This document shows, piece after piece, positions 8,728 to 16,192 of a stretch of DNA of 64,000 nt. The stretch is taken from NCBI GenBank assembly GCA_029785375.1, contig JAFLZV010000002.1, forward strand, positions 51,497 through 115,496. The letters are read 5' to 3'. The translations under genes and the position numbers were made by a program. The DNA is from Nitrososphaerota archaeon (GTDB taxonomy: Archaea > Thermoproteota > Nitrososphaeria > Nitrososphaerales > Gagatemarchaeaceae). The notes beneath the pieces were generated by a model, which saw nothing but the letters and a program-made list of their open reading frames with translations, did no database searches and was not told the origin of the DNA. Position 1 is the first letter of the stretch. Each line of letters opens with the position of its first letter.

Positions 8728-9513
8728 CTATAAGGTTTGCCCGGTCTGAGGAGGAACCTGCTCTTCCTCTCTGTATCCTTTGATCCAAGTGTATCCCTTC
8801 TCCTCCAGGAGCCTTGACAGCTCCTCCCCGCCCGACTCGATTATCCGGCCTTCGAACATCACGTGGACGAACTGGGGTTTCACGTACTTCAGTATCCTCT
8901 GGTAGTGAGTTATGAGGAGAGAGCCCGTCTGAGGGCCGGACACCCTGTTTATTCCCTCTGCTACGATCCTGAGCGCGTCGATGTCCAGTCCCGAATCGGT
9001 CTCGTCCAGGACCGCGAACTTCGGTTGCATGAGCGCCATCTGAAGGATTTCGGCCCTCTTCTTCTCCCCGCCAGAGAAGCCTTCGTTCAGGTACCGGTTC
9101 AAGAAGGAGTCGTTCATGCTCAGCATCTTCAGCTTCTCAGCGACCACTTCCTTGAACTCGAATATTGTAGGGGGCTCCGAGCCTGCGGGACGGGAGTTGT
9201 TGTAAGCGGCGCGAAGGAAGGAGAACATGCTCACGCCCTGTACGCTCACGGGGTACTGGAATGCGAGGAAGAGGCCCTTCTTCACCCTCTTGTCTGGAGC
9301 GAGCCCGACTATGTTCTCTCTGTCTATGAGGATCTCACCAGAGGTCACCTGGTACTTGGGGTGCCCCATGACCGTGTATGCGAGGGTGCTCTTGCCGGAG
9401 CCGTTGGGGCCCATCAGGGCGTGGGTTTCACCCTGGCCGATGGTGAGGTTGACCCCCTTGAGGATCTCCTTACCCTCTACTGAAGCGTGAAGTTCCTTTA
9501 TCTCAAGTTGCAT
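8728..9513 (-). CDS. sufC: SUF system ATPase SufC
   Basis: ABC-type ATPase driving the SufB/SufD scaffold. Walker A is GPNGSGKST (about residues 35-43), the signature is SGGEKKRAEIL, and Walker B with the following Asp is FAVLDETDSGLD. At 261 residues it is a soluble ABC domain without TM helices. It is the first gene of the suf operon; a TATA-like CTTAAATAC at about 9541-9549 lies some 30 bp before the ATG. Confidence 0.96.
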   Translation of the reverse strand: MQLEIKELHASVEGKEILKGVNLTIGQGETHALMGPNGSGKSTLAYTVMGHPKYQVTSGEILIDRENIVGLAPDKRVKKGLFLAFQYPVSVQGVSMFSFLRAAYNNSRPAGSEPPTIFEFKEVVAEKLKMLSMNDSFLNRYLNEGFSGGEKKRAEILQMALMQPKFAVLDETDSGLDIDALRIVAEGINRVSGPQTGSLLITHYQRILKYVKPQFVHVMFEGRIIESGGEELSRLLEEKGYTWIKGYREEEQVPPQTGQTL

Positions 9514-9551
9514 AATCTGAGTTGCTGACCGCCAGTTCGTATTTAAGTATT

Positions 9552-9565
9552 ATAACGTATGTTAT
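9552..9565. promoter_or_regulatory. candidate suf operator, sufC copy
   Basis: Plus strand ATAACGTATGTTAT, the exact reverse complement of the motif before sufB. It sits immediately upstream of the sufC TATA-like element (9541-9549) and so overlaps the expected BRE. The surrounding bases are AT-rich and not shared between copies, so the identity is confined to the motif, as expected for a protein-binding site. Confidence 0.6.
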
Positions 9566-9575
9566 TGAATTCGAG

Positions 9576-10052
9576 CTACCAGACGAGGCTGACTTTTCTG
9601 GCGACGGCCTCGAGGAACTCCTTGTCGACCGACGAGAAGGCGTCCAACTGGTCGCTGTCTATGTCTATCTCCCCAATGACGCGTCCCTCGCTCAGGATCG
9701 GGACAACTATCTCCGCCTTTGTCGAAAGAAAGCACTGCAGGTACCTCGGATCCTTCCCCACGTCAGAGACTATCTCGGTCCTCCCCGCCTTGGCTGCGAA
9801 CCCACACACCCCCTTTTCGATGGGGATGCGGGTGTGCTCGGTCGGCGACGGCCCAGCCCAGGCATCAAGGACCAAGTCATTGCCTTCGACTGCATAGATT
9901 CCCACCCACGAGTAGGTCGGTATGGAAGAGTTCAGGAACTTCACGATGGCGCCCCTCGCAGCCTCCCCCCGGGAACCTTCCAGCGTGGAATCGAGGCCGA
10001 CGAGAACCTCCTTTGCCTGCTCCCTGCTGAGTCTTCCTGCCGCGGACTTCAA
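9576..10052 (-). CDS. GAF-domain protein, free methionine-(R)-sulfoxide reductase-like
   Basis: A 158-residue single GAF domain of the fRMsr type, which reduces free methionine-R-sulfoxide. C83 (GVCGFAAKAG) and C107 (YLQCFLSTKAEIVVP) are 24 residues apart, matching Cys94 and catalytic Cys118 of the E. coli enzyme; the third cysteine (position 84 there) is replaced by His73. The start is TTG, exactly 25 bp after a TATA-like AATAAATAA (about 10077), so the mRNA is probably leaderless. It lies just upstream of suf, suggesting a shared oxidative-stress theme. Confidence 0.8.
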   Translation of the reverse strand: MKSAAGRLSREQAKEVLVGLDSTLEGSRGEAARGAIVKFLNSSIPTYSWVGIYAVEGNDLVLDAWAGPSPTEHTRIPIEKGVCGFAAKAGRTEIVSDVGKDPRYLQCFLSTKAEIVVPILSEGRVIGEIDIDSDQLDAFSSVDKEFLEAVARKVSLVW

Positions 10053-10091
10053 CCTGTTCGCCTTTCTCCCGAGTTATTTATTCGCGACCCT

Positions 10092-10787
10092 TCAGGCTTC
10101 GCTCTCAATCAGATACCGGTAGACTAGCCCGGCGGCGATTCCACCAAGCACCGGACCGATGAGATAGATGTACCAGTAGCCTGGATAGAACCCGGACGCG
10201 ATCATCGGGCCGAACGCCCTTGCGGGGTTCATTGCTGCGCCAGTGAGATTCCCGGCGACCAGGACGTCGGCCACCACTACGAGGCCTATGCCCAGCCCGC
10301 CGATGTGGGGAGCCCTGGAGTCGACCGCTGTCCCGTAGACGGCGAATACCAAGACGAACGTCAGGAGCCCCTCGATTGCCATCCCCTGACCGGCGCTCAA
10401 GGCGCTGCTGAGGGTTGGCGAACCCCACTTCACGCTGTCCCCGAGCGCCGACGGGAAGGAAGCCTCCAGCGCGAGTCCGGCGGCGGTCGCCCCCACGAGC
10501 TCCGCGATTATGTAAGGGACGACGTCTCTGGACTTCAGCTTCTTCCCCACCCAAAGACCCAGGGTGACCGCAGGGTTGAGCGCCCCGCCGGAGACGGCCA
10601 TGGTGGCTGAAATCGCCACTCCGAGCCCCAGCCCGTTCGCAAGGGCCGCCACGAGTATGGCGGCTGCTGAGTTGGGACCGACCAGGCTGGCCGTACCCAC
10701 CGCAGACCCGGCGCCCACGAGCACGAAGACGAAGGTGCCCACCGCCTCTGCCACTAGCTTCCTCGACAGGGTCGGGGATGTGGACAA
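10092..10787 (-). CDS. aquaporin / MIP-family channel
   Basis: A 231-residue channel with six hydrophobic helices and two half-helices carrying the NPA motifs N71-P-A (SGGALNPAVT) and N187-P-A (GAAMNPARAFGP); Arg190 is the selectivity-filter arginine. Hydrophobic N-terminal helix (VAEAVGTFVFVLVGAGSA). Likely moves water or small neutral solutes, as in AqpM-type archaeal channels; substrate cannot be set from sequence. Divergently oriented from the thermosome gene across about 95 bp. Confidence 0.93.
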   Translation of the reverse strand: MSTSPTLSRKLVAEAVGTFVFVLVGAGSAVGTASLVGPNSAAAILVAALANGLGLGVAISATMAVSGGALNPAVTLGLWVGKKLKSRDVVPYIIAELVGATAAGLALEASFPSALGDSVKWGSPTLSSALSAGQGMAIEGLLTFVLVFAVYGTAVDSRAPHIGGLGIGLVVVADVLVAGNLTGAAMNPARAFGPMIASGFYPGYWYIYLIGPVLGGIAAGLVYRYLIESEA

Positions 10788-10850
10788 AACGTTCGGCGCA
10801 GTTCCGAACAGGCCCCACTTAAGAATTCCCTATCTCTGTCCGGAATAATT

Positions 10851-10858
10851 CTTATAAA
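10851..10858 (+). promoter_or_regulatory. TATA box of the thermosome gene
   Basis: CTTATAAA centred about 27 bp before the thermosome ATG at 10882, in an AT-rich stretch. Spacing implies transcription starting at or a few bases before the ATG (leaderless). Confidence 0.6.
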
Positions 10859-10881
10859 CCGTCGGTTGTATACCGAGCTTT

Positions 10882-12522
10882 ATGTCAGCGACTGGACAGC
10901 CTGTCATAATTCTGAAGGAAGGTTCTGGCGAGTCTAGGGGGAGGGAGGCTCAGAGGAACAACGTCACCGCCGCGAAGCTCATCGCCGAGGTTGTTAGGAC
11001 TTCACTCGGGCCGCGGGGCATGGACAAGATGCTCGTGGATTCCATGGGAGATGTCACCATCACCAACGACGGCGCGACGATGCTGAAGGAGCTCGACGTC
11101 CAGCATCCGGCCGCGAAGATGATGGTCGAGATAAGCAAGGCCACGGACAACGAAGTCGGAGACGGGACCACGTCGGCCGTGGTGGTGGCTGGGGCGCTGC
11201 TCGAGAAGGCCGAGGAACTGATCAACAAAGACGTGCACCCAGTGGTGGTGGTGGACGGGTATGGGCGGGCCGCTGAGAAGGCCCAGGAGATTCTCGAGGC
11301 GATAGCAGAGAAGGTCAACCCCGAAAACAGATCCGACCTGCTGAAGATTGCGAACACAAGCATGATGACGAAGCTAGTGAGCGAGGACTCGCCGCACTTG
11401 GCTGGCATAGTGGTCGACGCTGTGCTTCAGGTTGCTGAGAAGCGCGAGGACGGGTTCAAGGTGGACATCGACAACGTGAAGGTCGAGAAGAAGCCAGGCG
11501 GAGCACTGACAGACACCGAGATGATAAGGGGACTGGTCTTGGACAAGGAAGTGGTCCACTCCGGGATGCCCAAGCGCGTTGACGAGGCGAAGATTGCGCT
11601 GGTGAACTCTGCCCTCGAGATCGAGAAGACGGAGTTCTCGGCTGAGATAAGGATCAACGACCCCCAGCAGATGCAGCAGTTCATGGATGAGGAGACGAGC
11701 ATCCTCAGGGGGATGGTGGACAAGGTCCATTCAGCTGGAGCGACCGTCCTGATATGCCAGAAGGGGATTGATGACCTCGCACAGCACTTCCTCGCGAAGG
11801 CAGGGATTCTGACGGTGAGGCGGGTGAAGGAGAGCGACATGACCAAGCTGGCGAAGGCGACAGGCGCCAGGATCGTCACCAACCTCGATGACCTCAACTC
11901 GAAGGACCTTGGCTATGCGAAGGTGGTGGAAGAGAGGAAGATCGAAGATGACAAGTGGGTGTTCCTAGAAGGGGCCAAGAACCCGAAGGCTGTGAGCATC
12001 CTTGTGAGAGGAGGAACCCAGAGGGTGGTAGACGAAGCTGAGAGGGCGCTTCACGACGCGCTGATGGTGACCAAAGACGTCGTTGAACTCCCTGCAGTCG
12101 TAGCCGGGGGAGGCGCTCCAGAAGAGGAGGTCTCGATACAGCTACGCAGCTGGGCGCAGAAGCTCTCGGGGAGAGAGCAACTGGCTGCTCTGAAGTTCGC
12201 TGACGCCATGGAGAGCATACCTCTCACCCTCGCTGAGAACGCTGGGATGGACCCCATCGATACCCAGGTAGACCTGAGGGCGAAGCATGGGAAGGAAGGG
12301 AAGTGGTACGGCGTCGACTCTCTCAACGGGAAGGTGACTGACATGTACTCGAAGTCTGTGTGGGAGCCCCTGGCCGTCAAGCTCCAGATACTCCGTGCAG
12401 CCACCGAGGCGGCGTCCATGATCCTCAGGATCGATGACGTGATAGCGGCGAGCAAGATGAAGGCGCCCCCTGCCCCTCCTGGAGGAGGGATGGGTGGCAT
12501 GGGTGGCATGCCGCCGATGTAG
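10882..12522 (+). CDS. thsA: thermosome subunit (group II chaperonin)
   Basis: ATP-dependent protein-folding chaperonin forming double rings with a built-in lid. Visible: N-terminal SLGPRGMDKMLVD, TNDGATMLKEL, the nucleotide motif VGDGTTSAVVVAG, and VAGGGAPEEE in the C-terminal equatorial part. The tail is the typical Gly/Met-rich repeat (GGMGGMGGMPPM). At 546 residues it is full length. Strong TATA box 27 bp upstream. Other thermosome paralogues, if any, lie outside the window. Confidence 0.97.
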   Translation: MSATGQPVIILKEGSGESRGREAQRNNVTAAKLIAEVVRTSLGPRGMDKMLVDSMGDVTITNDGATMLKELDVQHPAAKMMVEISKATDNEVGDGTTSAVVVAGALLEKAEELINKDVHPVVVVDGYGRAAEKAQEILEAIAEKVNPENRSDLLKIANTSMMTKLVSEDSPHLAGIVVDAVLQVAEKREDGFKVDIDNVKVEKKPGGALTDTEMIRGLVLDKEVVHSGMPKRVDEAKIALVNSALEIEKTEFSAEIRINDPQQMQQFMDEETSILRGMVDKVHSAGATVLICQKGIDDLAQHFLAKAGILTVRRVKESDMTKLAKATGARIVTNLDDLNSKDLGYAKVVEERKIEDDKWVFLEGAKNPKAVSILVRGGTQRVVDEAERALHDALMVTKDVVELPAVVAGGGAPEEEVSIQLRSWAQKLSGREQLAALKFADAMESIPLTLAENAGMDPIDTQVDLRAKHGKEGKWYGVDSLNGKVTDMYSKSVWEPLAVKLQILRAATEAASMILRIDDVIAASKMKAPPAPPGGGMGGMGGMPPM

Positions 12523-12531
12523 GTTAAGGGC

Positions 12532-13473
12532 TCAGAGTATCTTTACGTCTTGGAACTTCCCTTCGGTCTTCGCCAACTCGTATAGCTTGCTGGCTACGGC
12601 CACGTCTTCTATGGCCACTCCCCCGGACTTGAATAGGGTCCGCCCCTCGGGTTGGCGCCTCCCCGCGACCACCTCGCCCAGCTCTACCGCAGAGTCCCAA
12701 GAGAACCTCCCCGCTTCCGCGGCCCTCATCAGCTCTCCATACTCGAACTTGGCCTGGGCCAGGTCGTCCACGGCCACCGTCTGAAAGGACGCGACAGCGT
12801 CGGTCGAGATTTCTGCGTGGGTCGGGACGTTGGCGCCGCAGATGTTGGCGTGCGAGACGTCCCTCAACATGCCCCCGTCCAGGAACGGCGCGTGGGCTGA
12901 GGTGATCGCGGTCGCGACCTGCGCGCCTCCGAGGGCGCGTTCAGGAGAGTCGAATGCCCTCGCGGCGAAGCCCTTCTGGCCCAACGTCTGGGCGAAGGCG
13001 CCTCGGCTCCTCTCATTGGGACTCCAGACGCGCACCTCCTCCACCGACATGACAGAACCGAGGGCTAGAATCTGGGTAAGCGCCTGCTTCCCAGAGCCGA
13101 AGATTGCGACTGCCGCGGAAGTCTTTCGATAGAGGTGCTTCGTCGCCACGGCTGATGCGGCTCCCGTCCTGAACCGGCCGAGCATGTCCGCCGCTATCAC
13201 AGCTAGAGGCGCAGAATCGGCGGTGTCGAAGAGGATGACCACGAATTTCGCCCCCGCCTTCGAGGAGAGGTAGGCCTTCACCCCGGCCCGGCCGAGGTAA
13301 GGCATGCTGGCGTGCATCACGTTCAGCACAGAAGACGCGCCTCTCGTCCTGGTCCGCATGAAGTTCTCCGCTTCGCCCTGCCCCTTCCTCCGGAAGGCCT
13401 CTTCCACGACGCCCACCACCTCGTCCATGTCTAGGAGGCCCTCGACGTCCTCCTCCGACAGGATCAGCGTCAA
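12532..13473 (-). CDS. ornithine cyclodeaminase / mu-crystallin family dehydrogenase
   Basis: NAD(P)-binding enzyme of the OCD/mu-crystallin family (archaeal alanine dehydrogenase, ketimine reductase, ornithine cyclodeaminase). The dinucleotide motif IFGSGKQALTQILAL, RTGAASAVATKHL and the Asp-rich DLAQAKFEYGEL segment are visible. Substrate not resolvable. The frame is open to 13521, but a TTG at 13473 overlaps the upstream stop (TTGA), giving LTLILSEEDVEGLL as N-terminus and 313 residues; this coupled start is preferred. Confidence 0.82.
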   Translation of the reverse strand: MTLILSEEDVEGLLDMDEVVGVVEEAFRRKGQGEAENFMRTRTRGASSVLNVMHASMPYLGRAGVKAYLSSKAGAKFVVILFDTADSAPLAVIAADMLGRFRTGAASAVATKHLYRKTSAAVAIFGSGKQALTQILALGSVMSVEEVRVWSPNERSRGAFAQTLGQKGFAARAFDSPERALGGAQVATAITSAHAPFLDGGMLRDVSHANICGANVPTHAEISTDAVASFQTVAVDDLAQAKFEYGELMRAAEAGRFSWDSAVELGEVVAGRRQPEGRTLFKSGGVAIEDVAVASKLYELAKTEGKFQDVKIL

Positions 13474-13721
13474 GCCCGTTGCGCTTCTTCTTTGTGTTCC
13501 GCTGCCTCGGGTGTCCCCCACCGGCCCACCCGCGGGAGGTTCTTCGTCCTGAATAGCGCCATCCCCTGCTGATACCGCTGTAGCTCGACTTCCAGAAATC
13601 TGATGTCAGATGCCAGTAACGCCGACTCCTTCTCGGCCCCTTTCTTCCCCGTCAGCTCGGCCAGCTTGGCCCTCTTTTCGTCCAGCATCTTAGCGAGTAA
13701 CTGCTCATACTCCGTGGTCAA
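13470..13721 (-). CDS. small coiled-coil protein, unknown function
   Basis: 83 residues, almost wholly helical and charged (EYEQLLAKMLDEKRAKLAEL, then ALLASDIRFLEVELQRYQQG), so a coiled coil is likely in the first 55 residues; the basic tail is probably disordered. No family recognised. TTG start about 33 bp from a TATA-like element shared with the divergent DUF371 gene. Its stop overlaps the TTG of the cyclodeaminase-like gene, so the two are coupled. Confidence 0.6.
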   Translation of the reverse strand: MTTEYEQLLAKMLDEKRAKLAELTGKKGAEKESALLASDIRFLEVELQRYQQGMALFRTKNLPRVGRWGTPEAAEHKEEAQRA

Positions 13722-13750
13722 TGGGCGTTCCGGGCCAGCGGGGCCTCGAA

Positions 13751-13760
13751 ACTATAAAGA
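13751..13760. promoter_or_regulatory. TATA element apparently shared by divergent genes
   Basis: ACTATAAAGA reads as a TATA box on the plus strand (30 bp before ATG 13785) and as CTTTATAGT on the minus strand (about 33 bp before TTG 13721). No other TATA-like sequence lies in the 63-bp divergent gap, so one near-symmetrical element may serve both genes. Confidence 0.45.
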
Positions 13761-13784
13761 CGTTGCCAGCGGGCCGGAGCCACG

Positions 13785-14249
13785 ATGTTGACCACCGGCA
13801 GAGAAGGTTCATCGGCGCAGAAAGGTAGACTTGCCAGGGAGGAAGTGAGCTTCCGGGGGCACCCGATGGTGAGGTCCACCCATGCGACGACCATGGAGGT
13901 CACCACCGAAGAGCACCTGACCGAGAACGGTGACTGCATCATAGGCGTCAGGGCGGACAAAGGGTGTTTCGGGATCAACCCGGCTGTTAAAGAGGGGCTA
14001 CGGAAGTCGGGGGCGAAGGTCACAATCAGGATCAGCGTTGGCGACCGCACGTTCCAAACTGTGGCTCGGGGGGACGTCAGGCTCAAGCTGTCCCACCCCC
14101 ACGATATCGTGATCAGGAAGAGCGAATTCGTCAGCGATAGGACGCTGGCCGTGGGGGCGAGCGCGGCCGCGAAGGACATCCCCAGGGACATGGTCAGGCT
14201 GCTTACGAGCCCCGCGGCGACAGGGGTGCTCGAGATAGAGGTGGGGTGA
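13785..14249 (+). CDS. DUF371 family protein
   Basis: 154 residues. The hallmark DUF371 pattern is clear: FRGHPMVRSTHATTMEVT followed by ENGDCIIGVRADKGC, then a beta-rich half with SHPHDIVIRKSEFV. Conserved archaeal family of unknown function. The stop overlaps the GTG of the mevalonate-decarboxylase homologue (GTGA), so the two are translated together. Probably leaderless from the TATA element at 13751. Confidence 0.85.
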   Translation: MLTTGREGSSAQKGRLAREEVSFRGHPMVRSTHATTMEVTTEEHLTENGDCIIGVRADKGCFGINPAVKEGLRKSGAKVTIRISVGDRTFQTVARGDVRLKLSHPHDIVIRKSEFVSDRTLAVGASAAAKDIPRDMVRLLTSPAATGVLEIEVG

Positions 14250-15196
14250 CGTTGGCGAGATTCAGGGCTGAAGCGTTCACCATGCAGGCGCTGGTGAAGT
14301 ACCACGGCCTCAAGGACTGGAAGTTGAGGCTCCCCTACCACGACAGCATCTCAGTCAACACGACCTGCATGAAGACCGAGGCCTCTATCACAGACTCCGA
14401 GAAGGGAGGCGTGTTCATAGGAGGGAAACAGAACGACTCTGCCAACGCGCGGCTCCAGGGCGTCGTCTCCAGGATTGACCCCTCAAAGAAGGCGACCGAC
14501 TTCAGGATTGACAGTCGGAACGTCCCCACGGGAAAGGCGAAGGGGATAGGTTACTCGTCTTCCGCAGGCGCGGCGCTGACCCTCCTGACCCACAGGCTGC
14601 TCTCGGGAGAGTCCACCGACCTTCCCAGGCTGTCCAGGACGGCTCGGCTCTTCGCAGCCTCTGCCTCCAGGTCTCTGGTAGGCGGCTTTTCGAGGCTGTA
14701 TGCTGGGAAGGATGACGAAAGCACCTACGCTGAGAGGTTCGCCGACGCCAAGGCGATGGACCTTCGCATGGTGGTCGTGCCACTGCCGTCCAGGATAAGG
14801 ACCGAAGATGCGCATCGGGAGGTTCTCACGTCCCCCTTCTTTCAGGCAAGGGTTGAGTCCGCGCAGAAGCGGTGTGACGAGATGGAGAGGGCCATCCGAG
14901 GGAACGACCTGGATGCTGTGGGCAGGCTGGCGGAACGGGACACGCTCGAGCTCCACAGTCTGACCATGACCGGTGACAGCGGTCTGGTCATAATGACCGA
15001 GGACTCGATCAGGATCATCCGAAAGGTGAGGGATCTACGGGGAGACGGGGTGAAGGCGTACTACTCGATGCAGACCGGGCCGTCGGTCTTCGTCAACACC
15101 GACGAGAAGCATCAGAACAAGGTGCTGAATGCCATGGAGAAGCTCGGCTACAGGTCTTACCTCTCCGGAGTCGGCGGCGAGGCGAGGATCCTGTGA
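14246..15196 (+). CDS. mevalonate-decarboxylase-family GHMP enzyme, catalytic triad altered
   Basis: 316-residue homologue of diphosphomevalonate decarboxylase. Family landmarks: N-terminal ALVKYHGLKDWKLRLP, the GHMP loop GIGYSSSAGAALTLL, SASRSLVGGFSRLYAG with the conserved Arg, and C-terminal YSMQTGPSVFVN. Against the canonical KYWGK and MDAGPN motifs, the catalytic Lys is Leu22 and the catalytic Asp is Gln276 (next residue Thr277). Loss of both Lys and Asp is how mevalonate-3-kinases of Thermoplasmatales differ from decarboxylases, as far as I recall. It may phosphorylate a mevalonate derivative rather than decarboxylate. GTG start overlaps the DUF371 stop. Confidence 0.78.
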   Translation: MTLARFRAEAFTMQALVKYHGLKDWKLRLPYHDSISVNTTCMKTEASITDSEKGGVFIGGKQNDSANARLQGVVSRIDPSKKATDFRIDSRNVPTGKAKGIGYSSSAGAALTLLTHRLLSGESTDLPRLSRTARLFAASASRSLVGGFSRLYAGKDDESTYAERFADAKAMDLRMVVVPLPSRIRTEDAHREVLTSPFFQARVESAQKRCDEMERAIRGNDLDAVGRLAERDTLELHSLTMTGDSGLVIMTEDSIRIIRKVRDLRGDGVKAYYSMQTGPSVFVNTDEKHQNKVLNAMEKLGYRSYLSGVGGEARIL

Positions 15197-15405
15197 GCGA
15201 AGGCGCCAGCGTCCGCGACTACCTGCGGCAGCTAGAAAGGACCAAGGCCCGAAAGGACGGCCAGGTGAAAGAGGGCCTGGAGACGTTCATCGGCCTTTGG
15301 GAGAAGGCGATCGAGAACAGGGTGGTCGGCGAGACGGACAGCGTGGAAGCCGCATTGGCGAAGCTTGAGAAAGCAGGCGGGCTCTATCGCGCAGCCGGGG
15401 CCTAG
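15193..15405 (+). CDS. small helical protein, unknown
   Basis: 70 residues, GTG start inside the stop of the previous gene (GTGA overlap). Highly charged and helical (RDYLRQLERTKARKDGQVKE, then VEAALAKLEKAGGLY). No family recognised. The three genes DUF371, mevalonate-enzyme homologue and this one form a tightly overlapping unit, so it may assist that enzyme; this is inference. Confidence 0.55.
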   Translation: MSEGASVRDYLRQLERTKARKDGQVKEGLETFIGLWEKAIENRVVGETDSVEAALAKLEKAGGLYRAAGA

Positions 15406-16169
15406 CGGGCCGCTTCTCCACCATCGAGCGACACGACCTGCCCTGTGATGAAACTGGACTCTTCGCTGGCTAGGAAGAGCGCGAGGCTGGCGGCCTCCGA
15501 CGGCTTTCCGAACCTGCCCATGGGGATGGCGCCGACGTAGGAGCGCCTTTGTTCCCTGCCAAGCCACTCTACCCAGGCAGTCTCAATCGACCCGAAGGCC
15601 ATGCAGTTCACTCTGACCTTAGGGGCGAGCATCTTCGCCAGCATCTTGGTCATGGAGACGACAGCCCCCTTGGCTGAGGCGTAGATCAGACCGTCGGTAT
15701 CCCCCACAAGGGCTGGTATCGAAGCTACGTTGACGATGGAGGAGCCCTGCTTCATCAGCCTGACTGCCCCTCGGACGCAGAGGAAGGTTCCGAACGTATC
15801 GACGGCGAAGACCCGCTTCCACATCTCAAGGGTGGTGTCTTCCAGACGGAGGTTCCAGAGCTTTGGGTCTGCCAAGCCCGCGGCATTGACCAAGATGTCC
15901 AGCCCCCCCAACTTTCTTCTTACTTCCTCGAACATCGCGTCTACGCTGGAACTGTCTGAGACGTCCGCATGGACAACGAAGGCATTCCCCCCGGCGCCTT
16001 CGATGGTTCTGAGCACGGCCTCCCGGTGAGGAGGGCCTCCACGGTGGTTGACTGCCACAGTCGCCCCTTCCCTCGCGAAGAGCCTGGCCACCTCCGCGCC
16101 TATCCCCTGCGAGGAGCCGGTGACAAGGGCCCTCTTGCCCTCTAGCCTCAAGCGGCCCGACGAGTCCAT
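15402..16169 (-). CDS. short-chain dehydrogenase/reductase (SDR)
   Basis: 255-residue classical SDR. Cofactor motif VTGSSQGIGAEVARLFA (TGxxxGIG), NAAG at about residue 90, catalytic Ser-Tyr-Lys region ASIPALVGDTDGLIYASAKGA with YASAK, and C-terminal FITGQVVSLDGGE. Resembles FabG/glucose-1-dehydrogenase-like SDRs; substrate unknown. Convergent with the preceding small gene (ends overlap by 4 bp). Confidence 0.9.
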   Translation of the reverse strand: MDSSGRLRLEGKRALVTGSSQGIGAEVARLFAREGATVAVNHRGGPPHREAVLRTIEGAGGNAFVVHADVSDSSSVDAMFEEVRRKLGGLDILVNAAGLADPKLWNLRLEDTTLEMWKRVFAVDTFGTFLCVRGAVRLMKQGSSIVNVASIPALVGDTDGLIYASAKGAVVSMTKMLAKMLAPKVRVNCMAFGSIETAWVEWLGREQRRSYVGAIPMGRFGKPSEAASLALFLASEESSFITGQVVSLDGGEAAR

Positions 16170-16192
16170 TTCCCTGACTTAAGGGTTAGAGG

